Source: an uncultured Bacteroidia bacterium
GTDB lineage: Bacteria > Bacteroidota > Bacteroidia > Bacteroidales > F082
Direction: 5' to 3'
DNA: 64,000 nucleotides
Assembly (NCBI GenBank): GCA_913009755.1
Contig: CAJVWU010000003.1
Coordinates: forward strand, 25,424 to 89,423
Shown: one piece after another, positions 20,148-27,843 of the stretch
Position numbering within the stretch: the first letter of the stretch is position 1
How the letters are laid out: each line of letters begins with the position of its first letter
Notes under the pieces: generated by a model
What the model was told of the DNA's origin: nothing
What the model saw: only the letters and a program-made list of their open reading frames with translations
Databases searched by the model: none
Translations under genes and position numbers: made by a program

Positions 20148-20687
20148 ATGAAGGTTTTTCTAAGTTTATTCTTTTTAGTAACCGTGCTGTACATGAGTGC
20201 TCAGCAACAGATACTGGTCATTCCCGTTGATTCGGCAACCCGGGAAATTCGCTTTAGAAATGTAGTTGACGTACAAGGGACCAAGGAAGAATTGTTTAAC
20301 CGGTGTGTTTATTGGCTGAATGATTTTTATAAAGACCCCGCCCGTGTAACCACATTGCGCGATATACAGACAGGTAAAATAGCAGGGCGGCATCAATTTA
20401 GAATTTATTATTACGACAAAGACAGCATTAAACACACTGCCGGCATGATCAGGTATTTTTTTACTATTGAGTTCAAAAAAAACCGTTACCGTTATACCAT
20501 TAACAAGATCGTACTAAAAAGCACAACCTTTGTGCCGGTGGAAAAATGGTTGAATAAAAATGACCCGGCTTACAACCCGCGGTGGGATGATTATCTGCAA
20601 CAGATCGCCCGTTACGTGTACAAATGGAGCAAAAGCCTGGAAGAAAAAATGAAACCCGAAAAAGAAGAAAAACCTGATATTTGGTAA
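20148..20687 (+). CDS. Secreted DUF4468-like protein
   Basis: A 179-residue secreted protein with a signal peptide of about 20 residues ending MSAQ. The body has the pattern of the DUF4468 (TBP-like fold) family of Bacteroidota: KEELFNRCVYWLNDFYK, then a strand-rich middle ending FTIEFKKNRYRYTINKI, and a charged C-terminal tail. The ATG at 20148 was chosen because it starts the signal peptide and follows a promoter box; an in-frame TTG at 20121 lies inside that box. Function unknown. Confidence 0.75.
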   Translation: MKVFLSLFFLVTVLYMSAQQQILVIPVDSATREIRFRNVVDVQGTKEELFNRCVYWLNDFYKDPARVTTLRDIQTGKIAGRHQFRIYYYDKDSIKHTAGMIRYFFTIEFKKNRYRYTINKIVLKSTTFVPVEKWLNKNDPAYNPRWDDYLQQIARYVYKWSKSLEEKMKPEKEEKPDIW

Positions 20688-20740
20688 CTTTTGCCCTTAT
20701 TTTAAAAACAAAACACTGATATTTCTGAAAATCAACCGGA

Positions 20741-22078
20741 ATGCCGAGAAGAAGAAAACGTGATCTGCTCATTAAGGGGTTCTCAAAACTCCTGAAAGAA
20801 GACAAACTGAAAATTGTTGCCCAACTGATGGACAAACAGGTGGAGAGTATGGAATTGATGAAAAGCTTCTGGCATTCCGACCATTCGGTGCAGAAGATTT
20901 TTGATGAATTCAGTGAAAATACAATCTCCAATTTTTATATCCCTTACGGTGTTGCCCCTAATGTGGTGGTCAACGGCGAAGCCCATCTTGTCCCCCTGGT
21001 CATTGAAGAAAGTTCAGTAGTGGCAGCCGCCTCTTCCAGCGCCAAATTCTGGTCGGAACACGGAGGGTTTCATTCTGTGGTGGTGGACGTGGTTAAAATC
21101 GGGCAAATCCATTTTATCTGGAGCGGGAAAAAAGAAAAATTATTGTCTGTTTTCGATGATCTTAAAACCACTTTCCGCGTTGCCACTAAACACATTACGG
21201 AAAATATGGAAAAACGGGGGGGTGGCATACTGGGATTTGAACTGGTGGATATGACCGGCCGGATGGAAGATTATTACCAGATTAAAGTCTCATTCAATAC
21301 CGTGGACTCAATGGGCGCTAATTTCATTAACTCGTGCCTTGAAGAATTTGCCGTTGAGTTAAAATCATTTTTTCAAATCCATCCCATCTTTACAGGCAAA
21401 GAAAAAGAATGCATGGTTATCATGTCTATCCTCTCGAATTACACACCCGATTGCCTCGTTAAAACCTGGGTGGAATGTAACATCAAAGAACTTAACGGGC
21501 TTGACAATGAACTCACAGGTGAACAGTTCGCCAGAAAATTTCAGATGGCTGTTAAAATTGCCGAACTGGATGAGTACAGGGCAACTACACACAACAAAGG
21601 TATATTCAACGGCATTGATGCGGTGGCCATTGCAACCGGAAATGATTTCAGGGCCATTGAAGCGGCCGGGCACACTTATGCTTCGCGCACAGGCAAGTAC
21701 AAAAGCCTCTCAACCGTTGAAATTAAAGACGGGCAGTTTAAATTTTTACTGGAAGTGCCATTGGCTATGGGAACGGTTGGCGGCCTGACCAACCTTCATC
21801 CGTTGGCTAAAAAATCCCTCGAAATGCTGGGCAACCCTTCTGCCCAAAAATTAATGATGATTGCCGCTTCCGTCGGGTTGGCCAATAATTTTGCAGCCGT
21901 AAGGTCGTTGGTGACCAAAGGCATACAAATCGGACACATGAAGATGCACCTGTTTAATATCCTGAACCATTTTCATGCCACCGAAGAAGAGAAGAAAAAA
22001 GCAGAAGAATATTTTATTGGTCATAAAATATCTTTTGCAGAAGTTACCGAATACATGAACAAACTGAGACAATGTTGA
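20741..22078 (+). CDS. Class II hydroxymethylglutaryl-CoA reductase
   Basis: A 445-residue HMG-CoA reductase that makes mevalonate from HMG-CoA (or the reverse). Class II signatures: EESSVVAAASSSAKFW near residue 88 with the catalytic glutamate, the catalytic lysine in HNKGIFNGIDAVAIATGND near 285 with the catalytic aspartate, and the C-terminal His in GHMKMH near 405. No transmembrane domain, as expected for the bacterial class. It overlaps the next gene by 7 bp, and that partner is a GHMP kinase, so the biosynthetic mevalonate direction is more likely than catabolism. Confidence 0.93.
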   Translation: MPRRRKRDLLIKGFSKLLKEDKLKIVAQLMDKQVESMELMKSFWHSDHSVQKIFDEFSENTISNFYIPYGVAPNVVVNGEAHLVPLVIEESSVVAAASSSAKFWSEHGGFHSVVVDVVKIGQIHFIWSGKKEKLLSVFDDLKTTFRVATKHITENMEKRGGGILGFELVDMTGRMEDYYQIKVSFNTVDSMGANFINSCLEEFAVELKSFFQIHPIFTGKEKECMVIMSILSNYTPDCLVKTWVECNIKELNGLDNELTGEQFARKFQMAVKIAELDEYRATTHNKGIFNGIDAVAIATGNDFRAIEAAGHTYASRTGKYKSLSTVEIKDGQFKFLLEVPLAMGTVGGLTNLHPLAKKSLEMLGNPSAQKLMMIAASVGLANNFAAVRSLVTKGIQIGHMKMHLFNILNHFHATEEEKKKAEEYFIGHKISFAEVTEYMNKLRQC

Positions 22079-22995
22079 TTACGAAAAGCTGGTTTTCTGC
22101 AGGAAAACTCCTGATCACCGGAGAGTACCTGGTTTTGTCAGGGGCTAAAGCATTGGCTGTTCCGCTCAATGTAGGGCAACATTTGTCGGTATCGGGCAGT
22201 CATGAGAAAACCTTGCACTGGCGTGCAATGAAACCGGACGGCCTGTGGTTCCAGTCCATTTTCAGCCTGCCCGGCCTGAAAACAATCTATTCACCGGAAA
22301 AAGAGCTGGGCGAAAAATTAAAAAATATTTTACTGGCCATCCTTTCGCTGAATCCCTATTTCCTGAATAACGACGAAAAAGGGTTTGAAGTGGATACCAT
22401 CCTGGAATTTGACCCCGAATACGGATTCGGGTCAAGTTCCACTTTAATCAATAACATGGCAAAATGGGCGGATGTTGACCCTTACACATTGCAAAAACTA
22501 ACCTTTGGCGGATCGGGGTATGATATTGCCTGTGCATCGGCAAAAAGGCCGCTGGTTTATCAACTGGTGAATGAACAATCTGAAGTGACCAAAGTGGATT
22601 TTCAACCGGCTTTTAAAGATCATTTATATTTTGTGTATTCAGGCCGGAAACAAAGAACCGCTGAAAGCCTCTTAAAATTCAAACATACACCATTTGACAA
22701 AAACGACATTAACACAATCAGCAGCATTACGGAAGCCATACTTAATACGGAAAAACTTGATGACTTTGAAAAGCTGCTCACTGAACATGAACTCCTGATG
22801 TCGAAAATCCTGCATCTTTCACCTGTCAAAGACCAGCTTTTTCCCGGCCATCAGGGAGCAGTGAAATCACTGGGCGCCTGGGGCGGCGATTTTATGCTGA
22901 TAACTTTTCACGATGATCCTGCCAAAGTTAAAAAATACCTGAAAAATAAAGGGTTTGATGTTTTTTACAGGTACGGGGAGATCGTGCGGTCGTAG
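22072..22995 (+). CDS. GYDIA-family GHMP kinase, probable mevalonate-pathway kinase
   Basis: A 307-residue GHMP kinase of the GYDIA group, named for the motif GGSGYDIACASA near residue 147. Other GHMP signs: AGKLLITGEYLVLSGAKALA at the N-terminus and a glycine/serine ATP loop FGSSSTL near residue 124. It overlaps the HMG-CoA reductase gene, the arrangement seen across Bacteroidota, which supports a role as mevalonate or phosphomevalonate kinase in isoprenoid synthesis. The precise substrate is an inference. Confidence 0.82.
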   Translation: MLITKSWFSAGKLLITGEYLVLSGAKALAVPLNVGQHLSVSGSHEKTLHWRAMKPDGLWFQSIFSLPGLKTIYSPEKELGEKLKNILLAILSLNPYFLNNDEKGFEVDTILEFDPEYGFGSSSTLINNMAKWADVDPYTLQKLTFGGSGYDIACASAKRPLVYQLVNEQSEVTKVDFQPAFKDHLYFVYSGRKQRTAESLLKFKHTPFDKNDINTISSITEAILNTEKLDDFEKLLTEHELLMSKILHLSPVKDQLFPGHQGAVKSLGAWGGDFMLITFHDDPAKVKKYLKNKGFDVFYRYGEIVRS

Positions 22996-23223
22996 TAAAA
23001 AAAAAGAAGATTGCATATATTCCTGAAGACAGCTACACTTGTTCCGATAATCTTTCAATCATTTTATGGTTTAATCAGATGTTCTTTCGGCTCTCTTAAA
23101 AATTACATGCAAATACCATGTCATAAAAAACCATGGACTTCAAGAAATTACGAAATTTTACCTGCAATGTGGGTTAAATACGTGAATCCGGAATAAGAAA
23201 CCAATAATTTTTTACATATTTAC

Positions 23224-23254
23224 TTGCATTTTTGAAATACTATTCCTAAGTTTG
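23224..23254 (+). promoter_or_regulatory. Promoter of the small membrane protein gene
   Basis: TTG at 23224-23226 and TAAGTTTG at 23247-23254 with 20 bp between them, close to the ideal Bacteroidota -33/-7 spacing. The next gene starts 235 bp downstream, so the transcript would have a long leader. Confidence 0.55.
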
Positions 23255-23282
23255 TCTTTTAATTAAAATGACTTTCGTTTTA

Positions 23283-23439
23283 GGGAGGTCCAATTATCTC
23301 CCTTTGAATATGTAAAAAAGTGTAAATCAATATACTATAAAGTTTGCAGTATTTTCATGTTTCACTGATTATCAATTTTATTTATAAAATCACGGATAAT
23401 GATCAAACACCCGATATAAGTTTTTTATATGGTGTTTGA
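23283..23439 (+). promoter_or_regulatory. Structured leader with two hairpins
   Basis: Within the predicted leader, GGGAG at 23283-23287 pairs with CTCCC at 23298-23302, and TCAAACACC at 23403-23411 pairs with GGTGTTTGA at 23431-23439, extended inside by ATATAA/TTATAT. The second hairpin is not followed by a T run, so it is not a simple terminator. Whether it regulates the gene is unknown. Confidence 0.4.
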
Positions 23440-23489
23440 GTCATGTTATATTCTAAATTAATGTTTAATTAAAAATGGAGGGTTAAATT

Positions 23490-23783
23490 ATGATTGGAAT
23501 GAACTTTATTAGTTTTATTATTTTACTGGCAATCAGTGTGATTGTAGCAGTAATTTTGCACTTTGTGTTTAACTACTATGTTAGGCAGAAGTGGAATTCA
23601 ATCTTTTCTGAAATAGTCTTCGGATGGATTGGTGCCTGGCTGGGATCTCCCGTTTTGGGATACTGGTTCAAGGGTTGGAAATATGATAATGTTTATATCA
23701 TTCCGGCAATCTTGGGCTCACTGGCACTTTTTGTTATAATTGTAGAAGTATTCAAATTATTCAATGTTTCTACAAAGGAATAA
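23490..23783 (+). CDS. Small GlsB/YeaQ-like membrane protein
   Basis: A 97-residue membrane protein with three predicted helices (about residues 5-28, 42-60 and 69-88). The middle helix GWIGAWLGSPVLGYWF resembles the glycine-rich helix of the GlsB/YeaQ/YmgE (transglycosylase-associated) family, which is often stress-induced, but similarity is short. A ribosome-binding-like GGAGGG lies 13 bp before the ATG, unusual for this window. It has its own promoter and a strong terminator. Confidence 0.65.
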   Translation: MIGMNFISFIILLAISVIVAVILHFVFNYYVRQKWNSIFSEIVFGWIGAWLGSPVLGYWFKGWKYDNVYIIPAILGSLALFVIIVEVFKLFNVSTKE

Positions 23784-23807
23784 CCGGGAACATGTATTAT
23801 TTCTATT

Positions 23808-23836
23808 AAAAAAGCCTGTTTTTCAGGCTTTTTTTT
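23808..23836 (+). terminator. Rho-independent terminator after the small membrane protein gene
   Basis: AAAAAAGCCTG pairs with CAGGCTTTTTT around five T residues and runs into a T tract. Confidence 0.9.
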
Positions 23837-23844
23837 AACGCTGT

Positions 23845-23990
23845 CTAATAAGAGTTGTTGTAGTGGACAAAGCCCGGGAGCCACTTGCACGTAAGGCAGT
23901 AGCAGGAAGTGGTCAGGTTGTAATAGTAAGCAAAGTCACCAGTCTCGCTCACCCACAGGCCCGAGCTGGAAGACCGGCGCCGGTTGGGGG
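23845..23990 (-). pseudogene. C-terminal remnant of an unknown coding sequence
   Basis: The minus strand reads an open tail of about 48 codons ending at a TAG at 23845: GLWVSETGDFAYYYNLTTSC, then CYCLTCKWLPGFVHYNNSY and stop. It has no start and no upstream domain. Such tails occur beside RHS-type repeat genes in Bacteroidota, but that link is from memory and is not proved here. Confidence 0.3.
23942..23984 (+). repeat. GC-rich repeat family, copy 1
   Basis: It contains GTCTCGCTCACCCACAGGCC followed by CGAGCTGGAAGACCGGCGCC. Related copies lie at 25179-25210 (plus) and 25608-25648 (minus). Confidence 0.5.
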
Positions 23991-24238
23991 AGGTTGACGG
24001 ACAAAGTAGATAAAGCTACTGACACTTATAGATTTGAGGATAAAAATTATCCCCAATGATATAATATAATCTACTAAACAATCCATAAAAATAGGCTATA
24101 TTATCCACCTTATCTTCATATGAATGAGCCCTAAAAAACATATAATAATGGTTCTACCACGAATTTAATGGAAAATGCTAAATTAGCAAAAAAAGTTAGA
24201 CCATGTTCACCCATCAATTTTTTGATTTATTGCTAAAT

Positions 24239-24583
24239 TTAGAAGACAATTGGCAAGTAAAAAGAGTAGAAGCTGATTATACTATCATCACACTTTTTAT
24301 ATGTTTCATGGCAACGCTTAATAAGTTTCCCTTTTTTATCATAAAAAGACCGATAAATATCTTCATTTTTTTCCGGTCGGTTAATTTGTCCATATCGTAA
24401 ATAGAAGTTACCATTTGTTTTCAAAAATAATGTCAGTGGTTCAGGTTGTGTATCATTCGTAATAATATTCAGGTACTTATACTTAACCATACAGCCTTCA
24501 ATAGAATCATTATTTTGACCTCTTAAAAACATTAATTGAACAAAAAGAAGCAATAGTAGATAAAAACCTTTCATATTCACCAT
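24239..24583 (-). CDS. Small secreted protein of unknown function
   Basis: A 114-residue protein with a convincing signal peptide (KGFYLLLLLFVQLMFLRGQ) and a polar body containing FLKTNGNFYLRYG and a C-terminal pair of cysteines. It is AT-rich like the flanking DNA. Its start ATGGTGA overlaps the stop of the open frame upstream, which suggests translational coupling to the gene now decayed there. No family is recognised. In-frame ATG at the fourth codon is an alternative start. Confidence 0.45.
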   Translation of the reverse strand: MVNMKGFYLLLLLFVQLMFLRGQNNDSIEGCMVKYKYLNIITNDTQPEPLTLFLKTNGNFYLRYGQINRPEKNEDIYRSFYDKKGKLIKRCHETYKKCDDSIISFYSFYLPIVF

Positions 24584-24850
24584 TTGAAAAACTTTAAATA
24601 GAAAAACAAAACACTATATTTTGAGTTAATAGAATAAACAAAATGACGTGGCCAAAAATTATATCTACTATGATGTTGCCACCTCCATCCTCCTAAATTT
24701 ACATATCCGTCAATTTGAGTCCCAAAGGGAAAATCTATCGTTGCTTTATTTCTTTTAAAAGTCGTATTATAATAAGGTGTTTCGTCAGCAGGAAATCTTC
24801 TTTTCCAACCTTTCATTTCCTTTAAACCAACTGACGGAAATTCTATCTTT
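24577..24850 (-). pseudogene. Remnant of an unknown gene coupled to the small secreted protein
   Basis: An open frame without a recognisable start, overlapping the start of the next gene as ATGGTGA. The plausible part is ETPYYNTTFKRNKATIDFPF, then GTQIDGYVNLGGWRWQHH and a lysine/tyrosine-rich end. Upstream of about 24850 the frame runs into repeat DNA (a 13-bp hairpin) and becomes meaningless. It is read as a 3' fragment of a lost gene. Confidence 0.3.
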
Positions 24851-24861
24851 TCCGTCAGTTG
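24828..24861. repeat. Hairpin repeat of the CCGTCAGTTGACGG family, copy 2
   Basis: A perfect 13-bp inverted repeat (CAACTGACGGAAA and its complement) around an 8-base loop. Its right arm contains the same CCGTCAGTTGACG word found next to the tRNA gene. Confidence 0.6.
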
Positions 24862-25060
24862 ACGATGCTGTAATATTCCTTCATTTGACTGAAAGGTTAT
24901 TGTCCGCATGACCCGCTGAACGGGCCATCGGACGGGTATTAGGGTGGGGGCTTTCAGCGGGTCGGAAATAAGAAACCCTACCTTCCACACGACAGGGAAT
25001 ATAACCATCTTGTCAGCCGGGCAGGCCTTTGGCACAAATTCATGCAATAAATCCCTTATT

Positions 25061-25074
25061 CTGTCAGTTGACGG
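25061..25074. repeat. CCGTCAGTTGACGG family, copy 3
   Basis: CTGTCAGTTGACGG differs from copy 1 by a single base. It is followed by GC-rich DNA unlike its surroundings. Confidence 0.45.
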
Positions 25075-25178
25075 ATCCGGCGGGCAGCCCGTCCCTGTTG
25101 CGCTGCGCTAAAGGAGGACGAGGAAAAGGGAATTTACCAGGCACCGGTACTGCCGGCCCGTCCGGTCAGGCGGGCCGG

Positions 25179-25210
25179 CACACAAGGCCGGGCCGGAAGA
25201 CTGGCGCCAG
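25179..25210 (+). repeat. GC-rich repeat family, copy 2
   Basis: CACACAAGGCCGGGCCGGAA followed by GACTGGCGCC aligns with the core of copies 1 and 3. Confidence 0.45.
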
Positions 25211-25278
25211 GTGAGGCCTGAAGAATTGCCAGTTGGGGAGCTGATATTTTATTTGGAACAGCTCGGTTATTATGATTT

Positions 25279-25572
25279 TCATTGCGGCCAGTCAATTTTT
25301 TCAAGTTCCATGTAATGCCCATCGGGCCATTCAATCTTAATGATACCGTATTTGGTTGAATAATACAGTTTATTGGCCCGAATAACCGTGTCAGAATCCT
25401 GTACATTAATAAAAACATCGTAATACCATTTATCCCAAACACGGATACTGTCAACATAATCCGTTGTTTCAGTATTCAATGGCAAGGTGAATTTAAAGCT
25501 TCCTCCCTTTTTTTCAGTTTGAATATATATTTTAAACACCGGTGCAGAGTTTACCACTCCTTCCATTTGCAT
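25279..25572 (-). pseudogene. Gene fragment of unknown function
   Basis: A 97-residue frame (MQMEGVVNSAPVFKIYIQTE ... YMELEKIDWPQ) with protein-like composition, no signal peptide and no promoter. The frame stays open for a further 25 codons upstream, into the GC-rich repeat, before a stop, so the repeat has probably replaced the original 5' end. It ends in a normal stop. No family recognised. Confidence 0.35.
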
Positions 25573-25607
25573 ATAAATACTTAAAGAAGGTAATGACCCC
25601 CTCTGGC

Positions 25608-25648
25608 TTAAGTCTTCCCGCCCGGCCTTGTGGGCAAGCGAGACTTAA
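25608..25648 (-). repeat. GC-rich repeat family, copy 3, with palindromic ends
   Basis: TTAAGTCT at 25608-25615 and AGACTTAA at 25641-25648 bound the copy. On the minus strand the interior reads CGCTTGCCCACAAGGCCGGG, matching copy 1. Confidence 0.5.
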
Positions 25649-25760
25649 ACCCTGTGAAACACGACATAAAACAAATTTAGTATTTTTTACGGGAAAAATT
25701 ACAAACATTATTCATTTCACAAAAAACCATTGTTTCTAAATCATCTGATAATTTTTAATT

Positions 25761-25768
25761 TATTTTTG
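25761..25768 (+). promoter_or_regulatory. -7 box upstream of adenine deaminase
   Basis: TATTTTTG fits TAnnTTTG, 22 bp before the ATG. No -33 element at the usual spacing was found. Confidence 0.4.
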
Positions 25769-25790
25769 ACCAATTCAAAAAATAAATCTC

Positions 25791-27434
25791 ATGCAACCCA
25801 AAAACTCATTCCTCCTTTCGGGAAACATCGTTGACCTGCTCACCGAAACCGTTTTTAAAGGAACCGTTCACATTAACGGCGGGTTCATCACATCCATAGT
25901 CAAAGACGAATCGGTAACGGAAAGTCACTACATTCTTCCCGGCCTGATAGATTCGCATATACACATCGAAAGTTCCATGCTTGTCCCTTCGGAATTTGCC
26001 CGGCTGGCAGTCGTTCACGGTACGGTGGCCACGGTTTCTGACCCGCATGAAATTGCCAATGTGCTGGGTATTCCCGGCGTTGAATTTATGATCGAAAACG
26101 GCAAAAAAGTGCCTTTCAAATTTTATTTCGGTGCTTCAGCCTGCGTGCCGGCAACACCTTTTGAAACAGCCGGCAGTGCCCTGGGGATTCAGGAACTGGA
26201 CAACCTGCTCAGCCGGGATGAAATCAAATATTTGTCGGAAATGATGAATTTCCCCGGTGTGATCCGCCATGATGATTTTGAAATGCAAAAACTGGCCATC
26301 GCCCGAAAATACGGTAAACCGGCAGACGGCCATGCTCCCGGTGTGAAAGGCGAAGAGGCCAGGAAATATGCCGAAACGGGAATTACGACCGACCACGAAT
26401 GTTACACTATGGAAGAAGCACTTGACAAATTAAAATACGGGATGAAGATACAGATCAGGGAAGGCAGCGCTGCCAAGAATTTTGAAGCCCTCATCAGCCT
26501 GATGAAAGGCCATGCCGACAAACTTTTATTCTGTTCTGACGACAAGCACCCGGACGATCTGGTGGAAGGACACATCAATCAAATGGTGGTCAGGGCCATT
26601 AACAAGGGGTTTGACCCCATAACTGTTTTAAAGAATGTGATCCTCAACCCCATAACCCATTATGGCCTGGATGTGGGCCGGTTGCAACCGGGTGACCCGG
26701 CAGATATGATTGTGGTTGATGACCTGAAAAACTTTGCGGTTTTACAAACTTACATTAACGGCATTAAAGTAGCTGAAAACGGGAAAACACTTATCCAGTC
26801 GGTCAAAACCGGCCATCCCAATGTTTTTCATGCAAAACCCATAACCATTGATCAAATCCATGTCGTCCCTCAAGGTAAGAAGCTAAAAGTGATGGTGGCT
26901 TATGACGGCGAACTGATCACCGGCATTGATTATGCCATCCCAAAAATAGTTAACGGCAACGTAGTGAGCGACACGGAAAATGATATCCTGAAGATTGTTG
27001 TGCTCAACCGATACCACAAGGCTGAACCGGCGGTAGGGTTTATTCATAATTTCGGGTTCAAAACCGGTGCCATTGCTTCCAGTGTGGCACACGACAGCCA
27101 TAATGTTGTGGCTGTTGGTACAGATGATGAACACATTGTTAAAGCCATCAACAAAGTGGTTTCACAAAAAGGTGGGATTTCGGTTGCCAACTCCGGTGAC
27201 GTAAAAGGGTTGCCGCTGCCTGTGGCCGGTTTAATGTCGGATCGTGATGGTTACCAAATTGCCCGGCAATACCATTTGCTGGATAAAGAAGCCCACCGGA
27301 TGGGTTCAAAATTGCGGGCCCCGTTCATGACACTTTCGTTTATGGCCCTGTTGGTTATCCCTGAACTTAAATTGAGCGACAAAGGTCTTTTTGATGGCAA
27401 TACCTTTTCATTTACCCCCGTTTTTAAAAATTAA
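25791..27434 (+). CDS. ade: Adenine deaminase
   Basis: A 547-residue amidohydrolase-superfamily enzyme converting adenine to hypoxanthine in purine salvage. The metal-binding motif HIHIESSMLVPSEFA is near residue 61, DPHEIANVLG near 85, DDFEMQKLA near 162, and the CSDDKHPDDLVEGHIN motif near 247. C-terminal adenine-deaminase domain includes SVAHDSHNVVAVGTDDEHI near 430. Length fits the Ade family (about 540-600). Monocistronic. Confidence 0.95.
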   Translation: MQPKNSFLLSGNIVDLLTETVFKGTVHINGGFITSIVKDESVTESHYILPGLIDSHIHIESSMLVPSEFARLAVVHGTVATVSDPHEIANVLGIPGVEFMIENGKKVPFKFYFGASACVPATPFETAGSALGIQELDNLLSRDEIKYLSEMMNFPGVIRHDDFEMQKLAIARKYGKPADGHAPGVKGEEARKYAETGITTDHECYTMEEALDKLKYGMKIQIREGSAAKNFEALISLMKGHADKLLFCSDDKHPDDLVEGHINQMVVRAINKGFDPITVLKNVILNPITHYGLDVGRLQPGDPADMIVVDDLKNFAVLQTYINGIKVAENGKTLIQSVKTGHPNVFHAKPITIDQIHVVPQGKKLKVMVAYDGELITGIDYAIPKIVNGNVVSDTENDILKIVVLNRYHKAEPAVGFIHNFGFKTGAIASSVAHDSHNVVAVGTDDEHIVKAINKVVSQKGGISVANSGDVKGLPLPVAGLMSDRDGYQIARQYHLLDKEAHRMGSKLRAPFMTLSFMALLVIPELKLSDKGLFDGNTFSFTPVFKN

Positions 27435-27464
27435 ACTTATTTAGAACAAGTATAAAATAGTTAT

Positions 27465-27496
27465 AAACAACAATATATGTAGATATATTGTTGTTT
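27465..27496. promoter_or_regulatory. Candidate operator of the ArsR-like regulator
   Basis: A perfect 14-bp inverted repeat, AAACAACAATATAT and its complement, with a 4-base GTAG spacer. It overlaps the -33 element of the regulator promoter, the usual place for autorepression. Confidence 0.75.
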
Positions 27497-27522
27497 TCCA
27501 TACTTGGTTATTTTTACTTTTG
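27491..27522 (+). promoter_or_regulatory. Promoter of the ArsR-like regulator
   Basis: TTG at 27491-27493 and TACTTTTG at 27515-27522 with 21 bp between them. Followed by a Shine-Dalgarno-like AGGAG at 27530-27534. Confidence 0.65.
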
Positions 27523-27540
27523 CGGCAAAAGGAGAAAGAT

Positions 27541-27837
27541 ATGGAACATATTGTTATCAGTCCTGAGAAATTGGAGTTGGCTGCCAGTAAACTCAGGGCA
27601 ATATCACATCCCATGCGGATTGCTATTATTGAACTACTTGCAGCCAACATCAGGATGAGTGTCACCCAGATTTATGAGGGATTAAATATTGAACAGGCAA
27701 CGGCTTCACATCATTTGAATATTTTGAAAAACAAAGGCATCCTTCAGTCGCACAGGGAAGGGAAAAAGATTTTTTATAATTTGAAAAACCTTGTGTTAAC
27801 CGAAATCATTGATTGCATTAACCGTTGCAATGATTAG
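27541..27837 (+). CDS. ArsR/SmtB-type winged-helix regulator
   Basis: A 98-residue winged-helix protein (RAISHPMRIAIIELLA, then IEQATASHHLNILKNKGIL as recognition helix and GKKIFYNL wing). The metal-binding CxC motif of ArsR/SmtB helix 3 is absent; two cysteines lie at the very end (DCINRC). The ATG at 27541 was chosen because it follows AGGAG and the promoter box; the upstream in-frame TTG lies inside the -7 box. A perfect palindrome in its promoter suggests autoregulation. The effector is unknown. Convergent with the next gene, 6 bp apart. Confidence 0.85.
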   Translation: MEHIVISPEKLELAASKLRAISHPMRIAIIELLAANIRMSVTQIYEGLNIEQATASHHLNILKNKGILQSHREGKKIFYNLKNLVLTEIIDCINRCND

Positions 27838-27843
27838 GGGCGT

